NCBI RefSeq assembly: GCF_037975245.1
Contig: NC_092564.1
Location: forward strand, 11,678,484 to 11,742,483
Direction of reading: 5' to 3'
DNA from: Apostichopus japonicus
Lineage: Eukaryota; Echinodermata; Holothuroidea; Aspidochirotida; Stichopodidae
DNA length: 64,000 nt
The translations under genes were made by a program, and so were the position numbers. Every line of letters starts with the position of its first letter. Within the stretch, counting starts at the first letter, position 1. Shown here in pieces: positions 43,001-55,000 of this stretch. A model generated the notes under the pieces. It was not told the DNA's origin, did not search any database, and saw only the letters and a program-made list of their open reading frames with translations.

Positions 43001-46000
43001 TTTAATATCACACAATATTTCCGGATGCATTCTTTGAATTCACCTGCAAATTCAAATGAAGCAGAACCGCCGCTACTTGCCTAAACAGGTGGAAAGCATC
43101 GTCAATGATGCTAGCCCTGTCAGCTGGTTGCATCTTGCCGTGATCCGTGAGTAAGACAGTGGTTAACGCCTTCCAGTTATCTGCGTTGTAGTTGACACGA
43201 TAGAATCCAGACTGGTTAACATTTCCTTTGATCCAGCCAATATCGGAGGGAACGTCAAAAACAGCATCTGGAAGTCAAGTGAGATTAACAACAGTGCTGA
43301 CAGAGGCCAATTTTATCTTGTTTTGTAAAATACTTTAAATGGTCTTGGTTACCTATGGGCGAGCAGATAAGTGACGATATGCCTCGCTTGAAATACCACA
43401 TTCGAGTGATATAGAGCCAGTGGCAAAACTGTTTGGGCATTTTTATAAATGCATAATTAGCACTACCAATAAAATGAATTGGTTGATATCTTCAGAACAG
43501 ATGAGTCTGAAAATTATCCTTCTACAAAGTTGTTTACAGAAAGTTAATCGGCAATGCAATAGTATTTTCAAAAAGACTGATGAACAAATATTCCAAGTTT
43601 TTAATGAGAGGTCAGAAATGGAGATAATGAAAGGTATCAACTAAAAATTTGAGGACAAGATGGATGGATGGAGAAATCCTGAGAAGTGTAAGATACACAT
43701 GTAAAAAAAAAAGGACATAGCATAGTTATATTGACGTAAATAACACATAACCCATCCAAACAATTTATCGCTCTTTGAAAAGTATTTTAATTTTTCTGAT
43801 TTCATATTCTCTGCACTGTGTTTCTAATACTCTGCTAGTACTAACATGGCATGACTGTCCTACACTTATGAACAAGTATGACATACCCTGATTAGATTCA
43901 TATACACGGCAATGTAAGCAATAATTTCCTTTTACTATGAGTGTAAAATGTTTTCTTAAAAGGAAGCTCAGATGACATGAGTATGTATACAGGACACATA
44001 GATGAGCTCATATGTGACATAAATGTCAGCTAAAGTAACAAATGTTGCAAGCTCATGAGCACATTAAATTTGTCATGGATATGATATATATATGGATAAT
44101 ACTTTTGCCACACATGAAGTTGGTTTTGAGACCTACTGTATGGTTTGCTTATAATGACATATGGGTTAATCCATGACTGAATGTAGGACATGTAGTGAGC
44201 TTAGTATGACCAAAATGCCAGCTTTTGTAACAAATATTAGTACTATTGTCCTCAGCTATGGCCAACTCGACCATTTTGCCTATTTTGCCTACTCGACCAT
44301 TTTGCCATGCAATACCGGATAATTTATTCCCTGTCAGGACATAATTGGTAAGGTATCACAAATGCTATGCCAAAGGGTCAAATTGCTATACAAGTCTAAA
44401 GATGTGTAGCAGTTTGTACACACAGAGGCACCACAAAAAAAAAGCGCGTTCAAAGCTTTTGTACAATATCTGAATGCTAAGTTACATCCCTGAGCATTCT
44501 TCTAGATATGTCAGAGAACTGCTGTCCTGTGTTACCAGCCCTATGGAACACCCCTCAACTATATTTGGGGTAAATATGATATAATGTGAATGCTAAATGG
44601 TACGAATTCTGTGCAGATTCTGATAGGAGTGAAGTCATGGAAGCTAATATGAATGCATAAGAATATATTATAAGTACCAATTATCCATCACTAAAAGCAC
44701 AGGTTTCAGTGTTAAAGCAAAATCTGAGGAAAAAAAACACACACACAAAGGAGGACATCCAGGAATAGTCTTTATTCTTTAGATCCTCTTAAAATAAAAC
44801 AAAAATTGAATAGGAATGACAAATCAGCATTCTTTCGATAATTTTTAGTCATTTTACCTGATTCGATTCGTCAATCGGTTATAAGACAAAAAGGTCGCGT
44901 AAAACAAAACCCTCTTTAAATGCATATTCAACAGCTCTAGAAGTGGTTTCAGCTAAATACCTCATATGTCATGTCCATTTTGAGATATCTTGCACCCGCT
45001 TTAATCAAAATTGATATTAAATACATTACGGGGTAGGCATGTTAATTTGGTCCATTTAAAAAGTAAACTGGAAAAATTAAAGAAGGTTTCACAGATTTTG
45101 ATCGCTGTAGGTGCGGCATGATTTGTGATTCCCACCAGAATCAAACCAGACAAGAAGAACTCCTACAGTGGTATCTACGTATAACTAGCAAAATATTCAC
45201 CAAAGTTTTACATGTTGATTTATCTGCTTTTACAAAGCTTAGGCTTCACATAAAAAAATGTTCCAAGACATTCACACTCTGCCATAATTATGATTGCAAT
45301 TAATATTATTATTATATTACCTTCATCGGGAGACACCAGGATGGAGCCGCTTTGTGTGTTTGGACCTGTATAGTACGTGTATGTGAGAGGAATCTTCCAT
45401 TTATAGCTGAAGGGGTAAGGTAAAAGTTACGTACAGTTGGAACGTTTCGACATCCATGACAAGAAAAGCCAAATTGTTTGCAATCAGCGAGAGGCATTGG
45501 ATATTACATCTTTTCTCTATATTTCAGATCTCATAAAAAAGTTGTTTGTCGATGAAAATAAATGTTTGGAGCTTTCATGCAAGGTAGATTTTCAACATCA
45601 GTACACCAGCCACTCGGATCATTTTCAACCAATCACTGGCAGGCTCTTCAGCCAAACCAAATGTGTGTCTCTATCAGAACTTCCAACCTTTGTAGTAACA
45701 AAATATGGCAAGTCTTAGAGCAGTCCTTGAACCACCCTAGAATGGCTAAAACCAGTTACTCCGTATCGTTCTGATGCATCACCATGTTAACTGGAAGCGG
45801 TTGTTATTGCCCCATCTGCTGATTGCCAAAATTGGTTGAATTTGTTTTTTTTCTTAATTCAAGTGACAACATTTTCATATTACCACAATGACTAGCATGT
45901 ACCTCAAAAACTGTGAGTATTACCTAACTATTAGCCTGTGAGGAATTACATGATGGAAACTGTTATAAACTAAAATTACTGACATAGTTAGCTGCCATCA

Positions 46001-49000
46001 GAACCTATCTCCCTAAATGATACTGTACAGATAATAGTTGGGCTAAAATAACTTCTAACTTTGGATACTTGCTGTCGACCACTCATAAAAACCAGACAGC
46101 ATAAATTAAAGCGAGGATGAAATATGTCAGAAGTCACTGAAAAGAAAAATTGTTATCACAAGTAATCATACTCACTTAAATTTTGATGTGTAAGCATCGG
46201 TTGGTGCACCTGAAGGATAGATGAGAAACTGTTCTTGGGTCACATGTATCTTCCCTTTGTCCTTCTTAAAGGTAACTAGAGGGTATCCCATCTGAAGTGT
46301 CCAGTAATCCATCAAATCTTTCACATCGACCTATGGGAGGATTATACGAAACATGCATCTCCCACACGTGGTATGTATTTATCACTCTAATATGTGTATT
46401 AAAGACTACAAGGGTAGCACACATCAAACAGCTGATCATACCTCGGTAACATGTCATTTGGAAAACTTGTAAATCTTAAAGCTAAAAATGCTCAGGCCAG
46501 TGGCCTAGGAAGGTACTTTTGAGTGGGGGGGGCTGAAGACTGATGGCCGGCCTGGGGGAGGGTCTAAGGGGAGGGGGTGTCCCATTTCCCATTTCCAGGT
46601 GGCATCAGATGCAATTTGGTGCAATATAGCACACTTCAACACCCACTCCATTTTGTAAATAATTTTGCATTTTCACCTGGCCTTAGATGCAATTTGGTGC
46701 TCCAAATGAGATTTTTTTCTCATTTGGAAATGAAAAAGGGGTTTACTGACTTGCGAAGCGGGGGGGGGGGCGGAATAATACTTCTGTCCGTGCCCCACAT
46801 TTTTCACTGGGGGGCTGATGCCCCACCCACCCCCCAGTTCCCACGCCCTTGGCTCAGGCTAATGAATGGATTCATACCATAATCCAGCATCATACATGTA
46901 GGGACTAACATAACCAAGAGTACAGACGTTAACTTGCCATGCCACTTTCAAAGTTTAAACTATGAAGACATTTCCTCCAAAAAATTGTACACAAAAGGGA
47001 GTTACCTTCATCTGTTGCCCTTTAAACTCCACAGCACAGCACATGCATGCAGGCAACTACGAGGCCCCCCCTGCTTAAGGAACTTGCCAAACATTGGGGT
47101 GGGGGTTCAATGCCAAATACACTAAAGAGACTATGAGTGGGTTATTCACTATAATGGGTTGTGTGTTCAATGTCAAATACACTAATGAGACTATATGAGT
47201 GGGTTTTTCAATATAATGGGTGGTGGATTCAATGCCAAATACACTATAGGGACTATGAGTGGGTTATTCACTATAATGGTGTACTGTTCTTAAAATTGTA
47301 ACATTTATATGAGTTACCATCTTGGGTGTTTACACACCGAGCTACTCTGTGTTATCAATGTACTTGTACAATCAACTCCCATTGTTGGATAACAGTCTGC
47401 ACCCCAGGTAAGGAACAAGGTTGCATATGGATGATGGGTTAATAGTTGTGGTGCTGCTGGTGGGAAGCCAAGCAGCAAAACCCATCTGGAAGGTTCACTT
47501 TCAGTACAGGCTTTCTATTCTACCCGTTGGACAACAATTGTCACATTTCTGCCTTTTATAAGAATGAGGCAGGCTGGTTGGTTATCTATTGTATATTTCT
47601 ATAAATTGAGGAGAAATAAACAATGTGTCTAACAAAGTTGTAGTGGACGACTATCACGATCCTACCTCTTTATCGTTAGCCTCAGAAGCTTCCCTCAATG
47701 CCTCCCAGAGATCACTTGTTTGGGTGTTGTTGTAAGCATGCCGTTTCAGGTATATTTGAAGGCCCTTCTCAAACACATCTTGACCAAGATAGTCATGTAT
47801 CATTCTTATCACAGCTGCACCCTGAGGGGAAACACAGATATTGAAACAAAAAATGTTGTAACATGAGAACAAACCTTAATAGATAATTCACACTCAGCAA
47901 TAAATAAAAAGAAAAGACACAAGCTTGGCTTTTACAACATAGTATGCTATTATTGAAAAATCTAAAATAGTAAAGTTCATAATATGATATTTTACACTTG
48001 CTTTAGGTATTTAGGAGATTTATTTATCATTGTAAAGATCTTCATCCTATTACATGACGGTTGGGTTTGCTTCACCTTTAAGGGGACTTCAACACATTCA
48101 GGTACCCCCAGTCACAATCAAATAGTGAGAAATCACCTTTTACACCTGTAGCAACTCCCACAAACCCCCCCCCCCCCCAAAAAAAAAAAAATCTGAGTCA
48201 CATGCTGGAACCTCATTTTCACCAAGTTATGCGAGAACTCACATATCTCACTTGTAGGAAAGCATAAAAGTACGATGCAAGAATTTAGCATATATAATAC
48301 AATCACACTCCCTTCCAACTATGCCAGAGCTTGTGAACATGTATAGGTCTTAAATGCAAGAACCACCCTTCATATCCAAACTACAGGAATCTAACTCCCA
48401 TCCAACTATGCCAGAACTCACATATCACACATGCAGGTAACATCAAACTATGCAAGCATTGTCATATAAAACATGCAGGAATCACACTCCCTTCCAACTA
48501 TGCCAGAACTTGTGAACATACTGTATATGCCTTAAATGCAAGAACCATCCTTCCACTTACATTGCAGGAACTCTCATCATGGTAAATACAGGAATCTCAC
48601 TTTCACCCAACTATGCCAGAACTCACATATATCACACATACAGGCAAACATGAAACTGCAAGAATTCATATAATACATGTGGTAATCACACTCCTACCCA
48701 ATTATTCCTGGGCTTTCACATCCCAACCTGCAGGACCACAATCCCACCCACTTACTGTAGGACGTCTTAATTATCATACTTGCAGGTACCCAGTCTAACA
48801 ACCTGAACCAGTTGATTGAGACATTAAGAAGTATTTTAGGTGGCATAAATGACTGGTAAGCTTACCTTAGAGTAGGTGATTGTATCAAAGCGGGCTCCAA
48901 TCTCATCAGGATCCCTGATCTCCACAGATATTGGATGTGATTCAGAAAGAGCATCACGAGCCAAAGCTTCATGTGTCGTATCCACAATAAACTGGTCCAT

Positions 49001-52000
49001 CTGCCGGCAATAAATAAAGCAGCAAGGAAGGCATCAGTACCTCCCATTCTATTTCCGTAAACCCCCCAAAAAGCTATCGCCTGTGACGGAGAGGGGAGCC
49101 AAGGGGAGCCGATCGCTGCGGAGAGGGGAGCCGAGCACTGTGAAATGGGGAGCCAAGCGCTGCGGAGAGGGGAGCCGAGCGCTGCGGAGAGGGGAGCCAA
49201 GGGCTACGTAGAGGAGAGCAGATCGCTGTAGAGAGGGGAGCCAAGCTCTGCGGAGAGGGGTTCCAATCTCATCAGGATCCCTGATCTCCACAGATATTGG
49301 ATGTGATTCAGAAAGAGCATCACGAGCCAAAGCTTTATGTGTCGTATCCACAATAAACTGGTCCATCTGCTGGCAATGAATGAAGCAGCAAGGAAGGCAT
49401 CAGTACCTCCCATTCTATTTCCGTAAACCCCCGATAAAGCTATCACCTGTGACGGAGAGGGGAGCCAAGGGGAGCGGATCCATGCGGAGAGGGGAGCCGA
49501 GCACTGCCGGAATGGGGAGCCGAGCGCTGCGGAGAGGGGAGCCAAGCTCTGCAGAGAGGGGTTCCAATCTCATCAGGATCCCTGATCCCCACAGATATTG
49601 GATGTGATTCAGAAAGAGCATCACGAGCCAAAGCGTCATGTGTCCACAATAAACTGGTCCATCTGCCGGCAATGAATGAAGCAGCAAGGAAGGCGTCAGT
49701 ACCTCCCATCCATTTCTGTTAACCCCCGATAAAGTTATCGCCTGTGACATTTTGCAAAGGTTTTCTTATTTATATATCTCCAATTGCTATGTTTTAAAAA
49801 AAATGAAATTTCATTACAAATAGTGCTTTCTCAACTTGCCAAACATTTGCACACAGTTGTATTTAAATAACATTGTTCAATTCAGTTACTTCTAGATACG
49901 TACAGTAGTAGTTTGTGCTTGTGAGTGCTTTGTGAGAGTGGAAGGGGGGGGGCACCCTGTGTCCACATAAAATGCCACAACACAACTAGATTTTCCATGG
50001 ATGAATGTTTCCCGCCACAAATAGGAGTCTATACAACTATTTATAAGGGAATCACATGCAAGCAAAGTTGGGTTCAAGGGCTTTACTTTTTTTACTGCAG
50101 AGCCCCTCATTCATGTCATACTAAAGTTTGCCCTGAAGCCATATAAAACTTTTTTTCTAAAACTTACCAGATCAGTTAAAGATGTGCAATGTACATATCT
50201 ACTTACTGACAAAATTTCACTTTTGCTACTGAACTATTAAAAGGTGAGGTGGCTTTTTGAGGTACATGAGGATACTTTTCACCATTTTGGGGCAATTATG
50301 ACCTTGACATTGACCTTGAAATTCATTTTTCATGTACTGATGACAAAGACAAGAATGTCAATAAACATCAATGTATTAACATTGCTGTTTAATCAGCTGG
50401 GTAAGTCTCTCTGTTCCAATCACAATACTAGAAGCAAACATTGTGGATAAGGTAATAGTCATGAATGACTGATCATATGTACACCGTTGATCATGCAGAT
50501 GACATTTGTAAAAAGCTATGTCTATTTACAATACATACTGTACATAAAAACAGTGCCAAGGGGTCATCAATATACAACATTGTGAAACAAGAGCATCAAT
50601 GATGCAGTATCTCAATACTGGAAGTTTTAATTTTGATTCCTAATTTCAAATCTTTGCTCTGTCTCTACAATTATCAATATCAATCATGGTACAACAAATA
50701 TATAACTTGCATTTTTGCTACATTGCCACGAATAGTCTCTGCAGGTTACACTTTATCCTGCTAGTCTTGCCTTTAGCGCTCATTGCCTGTTAGTCGAAAG
50801 AACAACGTTGCAAGGTTTAGTAATGTCATAGAATATTTAAGAACTTGTTTTTTATGTGGTATCCTTCATCTTAGGTCAGTCTCTGTTGGACTTTTTGGTC
50901 ATATAGTTTGACGTCAATGACAACAGCCAAATTAGAAGAGGCGAACAACTCGACCATATTCTTGATGCCTGCCTTGAGAGCTAGGCCTATTGACCTACTG
51001 TATGTTACTGTAGACTGTAGTGGTGACTACCATCAAAACTGTGTCCACTTCTAGATATCAAAACAACCCACGTTTTTCCATCTCAATTTTTCGGACATGA
51101 AGATTTCATGGATTTATGACTTGGAAAAAATAATGTAAAAGAAGATTACAAGTTTTTATATGCAAGTGATGGGTGGCCTCCTCTTCCCCTAATAGCCACC
51201 TCAGTTCCTCTCCATTTTGTTATTTTATTTTAATTCTTTGTACATTTGATGTCAAACATTACAGGTTCAAAAGAAAGCTGAACATACTTCTTATAACCTT
51301 ATATCCTTATAAATAAAACATAACCTTATACAATTTTTATAGTCTTATCAAAGTTGTGATGCTATGGCCGGCTCCTCTTTTATACGTACCCATCAAACAA
51401 ACTTACCCTGGTCCTTCCTAGGAAAAGCTGTCTGAACACCAGTACAATGCTAATGTGGCTATCACTGAAAGCCTAATAGGCCTAGGGGCCTAGGCCTATA
51501 TATATATATATTTTTAAATGCACTAGGCCTACAGTAAGTAGCGTTCAGAAATACAAGAATGTGTATACGTAATTATACAAAATACATGAAGGGCAATCAA
51601 ACTTATCATGGCCCTTGCTCTGAAAAGCTACCTGAACACCAGTACTATCCTTAAATGGATGTTACAAAAACGAAGGCCTAATTTAAATTAAATGCACTAG
51701 GCCTACGTAGAATTCAGCAGTACAGAATGTAATTAGCATGCAATACACTAATACCTCGCGTACCTAACTACAGAACAGAAAATTGTTCGCGAGGGTAGCC
51801 ATTTTCGTATATCTAACATGTAGCTGTTATGAGTCATAGCCAATCTGCTACAAAACAGACTTGGGGGCGGGGCTTAATCATCAAAAACGGACCTTTTTAC
51901 TAAAAGTAGGGGCGGCAGCTCAGTGTTGTTTTAAAAAAGAAAAATCATTTTAACATCAAATAAAGCAAATAAAAGCCATTAAATGTCATATACATGTAGT

Positions 52001-55000
52001 AAAATTCTTATTAATACCTACCTGTAAACAACAAATGAAAGTTTAAAATTTTAATAAAATATATAATACATAGGACCCTATCTTAGACGATACCACTATT
52101 CTATTCTCTTTCATAAAACATAAGTTTTGGAGAGTGTGCAAAACAGGTCTGCCAAAGTGTGTTTTCAGTCCAAATTGGCCCGATTTGGACATAAATCGGT
52201 GAAAAAGTCACAGAATGAGATACAATTCTGGAATAAAAAAAAGTAACTTTTGTTGGTCTATATGATATATTCTTGCTCTGGAAATTCCAGAGAAAAAGAA
52301 CTTAGTTTGAAGATGCTGAAAAATTTTTAAGAGAAGAGAAAGTCCCACTTACTGTTACAATATCTCTATACATGTAATGTATTGAGATAAAAAAACTGGG
52401 GCCAGATTCTGCAGCAGAATATTTCACAAAAAAGATGGAAGGAATATATGCATTTTCAGCTTCACATCTGGTACCACCAGCAGGTTTAATACGGACTCAT
52501 AAATTAATGCAATATCACTAACGCAAATTTTAGCCACTTTGCACAAAAAGTTGAGTTTTCAACCAACTTTCAGAGGGTCATATATCTGGAAAGGAAATGG
52601 AGGTGTGGAGCTAGTTATTTGTTCACTATGGTCACAGTGCATTATTCTGATGGCGTTTCATCCAAATCTCAGGGTTATCAAGACACCGCCCAGTTGACTG
52701 AGCATAATATGAAAAGGGCAAGCAATAGCTATTATTTACCATATTCCATTCTGGTCTAAAATTATCGGTACCGACATACTCCATGTAAGAGGCAAAGCCT
52801 TCATTTAACCAGAGATCATCCCACCATTTCATCGTCACAAGATTTCCAAACCACTGAAAAGTAAACGAAAACGTTAAGAATAATTGGCATATTATATATA
52901 CACCTATTCCCACAATCAAATTATCAAAACTCTTTTTCTGTACGAAAGACATTTAATACACTAGAATTGAAAAAGGACTAAATGAGGAATAAACTGAGTG
53001 AAACTTAAGCCTGTCCAAGACAAGGTGGAAGATTGTCCAAAGGAACAGAGGGTTAAATTACACAGGTCTTCATACTCAGTGACCAATAAGAGAAACCCCT
53101 GATATATGACCCCTAAAGGTCAAGCAAACAAACATATGGGGCTAAACACCAACATGTAACAACACAAGTGAAATATTACACAAACCTAAATATATGTAAC
53201 CAGAAGCTGTGCCAGTATATGACAGTTAGACAACACGTAGAACTTATTCTAAACATAGTCAATCCATTTCACTGTCTGAATAGAGGATACAAGCTGAGAG
53301 AATACTTTTGCCTTCCCCTCCCCTCCCTTCTCCCCCTCCCCCCCCTCAAGATTCCTCCCTTCAACTTTGAGAAGGAAAGTGTAATCGTTCACTAGAAAAA
53401 AATACTCAAATTCAAGAACAATTTTATAATTCATGTCAAGGTTGGTCATTACAACATTTTTATACTTCTGCCCAATAGTAACAGAAATGGAATGTATATA
53501 CAGGAATGTATGACAAATAAATATCCTGAGGAAGCAAACAACAAGAACAGATGTCCGAATGAGCTGATTGTTGAGCACATTTAAATACTGCCATCTATAG
53601 TAGGAATAAATTGTTTAGTACTATAACTGACATTTTACAGTGCAAATTGTAAACCTAAACCTAGGGATTTCAAAGGGGGTGTGGGGGGGGGGGAGAATGG
53701 TCAGAAGAAAGCTGATTTTCACCGTCTACACAAAAGGCCCCTATTTGTTTCAATTTCTAATTGTTTCATTTTCTACCTTGGTTTTAATTGAATATAAATC
53801 ATACAAATTGTAACATCTTGAGTGATTTCAACTTGATAAGAGAAGTGCAAATGACTTCACAAGACTAATCCGATTTTCCTGCTAGTGACTTCCAACTTGA
53901 TCCCGGGGGGGATCATTGCGTTGTGTCCTTGGGCAAGGCACTTTATCTCCATTGCCTCTCTTCACCCAGGTGTATAAATGGGGACTTGCGAGGTAACTTG
54001 TAAATATAGTTGCCTGCACCGGTTTGTGGCTGCACCCTATGGGAAGTCCCTGGGCACACGTGGTTGTGGTGCACTGTGGTGCCCCAGGAGAGATTGATTG
54101 AGTTGCGCACACTTTGGTGTGTAGGTGTGACAAGTTACCAAAGACCAAGGCTAAGTTGTTGAATCGCTACGATCTTGATGTAGCAGCGCTATATAAGTGT
54201 CTAATATGTATGTGTGTATGTATGTATGTATCTCAAAATAATTAGTCTATATCGGACCTAGGAGTTTTTCTGTATATTTACTGTACATTGCCATTTTACC
54301 TGATGTGCCAGTTCATGTGCAATCACCACCACAACATATTGTTGCCGATAGGCCCTTGTGACCCCTTCTTTGAAAAGGAGAGCAGATTCTCGATACAGGA
54401 TTAGACCCCAATTTTCCATGGCTCCTGCCGCAAAGTTTGGTATAGCCACCATGTCTGTTGTAACAAAGAACCATAAACATATATATCATTTGCTCATTTA
54501 TCCCAAATGTTGGAGACATTAACAAATAAATTTGGAAGATTTTGTCAGATGTAACAATCTGCAATTGAATGCACAACTCTTAGAACCAAGCTGGAATTTT
54601 TGTCTGGGAAAATCTGAGTTGGCTGAGAGCAGACTGCCAGGAATTTAATGCCAATGGTTTTGTTGATTACCCAAAGCTTTTGCTGCAACCATTGGAGATC
54701 TCTAGAACAGATAATTTTCATTCCAGCATGACATTTTGACAATTTCCCACCTCTTTGACTGTGATGGTTTTGTCAACCTTGACGAGTTGCATACTGTATT
54801 AATGACATGTGTCAAGACTGACACACTGTATGAATGACATACTGCAAGATTGACACACTGTTAGAGTAGCACACTGTAAGAATGACACACTGTATGAATG
54901 ACATACTGCAAGATTGACACACTGTTAGAGTAGCACACTGTAAGAATGACACACTGTATGAATGCCATGTATCAATATTGACACACTATATGAATGACAT

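Larger units (their letters stand above)
49749..52739 (-). other. Distal part of intron 5
   Basis: Beyond the exon 6 copies the intron carries the TCAAGGTCA pair (50299), a TGACGTCA at 50909-50916 and the 200-bp duplication at 51.4-51.7 kb. No coding sequence was seen. Confidence 0.7.

Noticed and set aside
42376-43078. GT-AG alternative for intron 10 (donor CAA|GTAGCG, acceptor GGGCTCAG)
   Set aside because: In frame, but both sites are weak and the protein would lose the family-typical Ala after Arg; kept only as an alternative.
45437-45718. 93-codon plus-strand frame in intron 8
   Set aside because: No recognisable domain, overlaps the splice acceptor region of the real gene's other strand, and has no supporting context.
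49049-49750. Several minus-strand open frames of 88-113 codons
   Set aside because: They are read-throughs of the exon 6 copies into the minisatellite or into intron flank, not independent genes.
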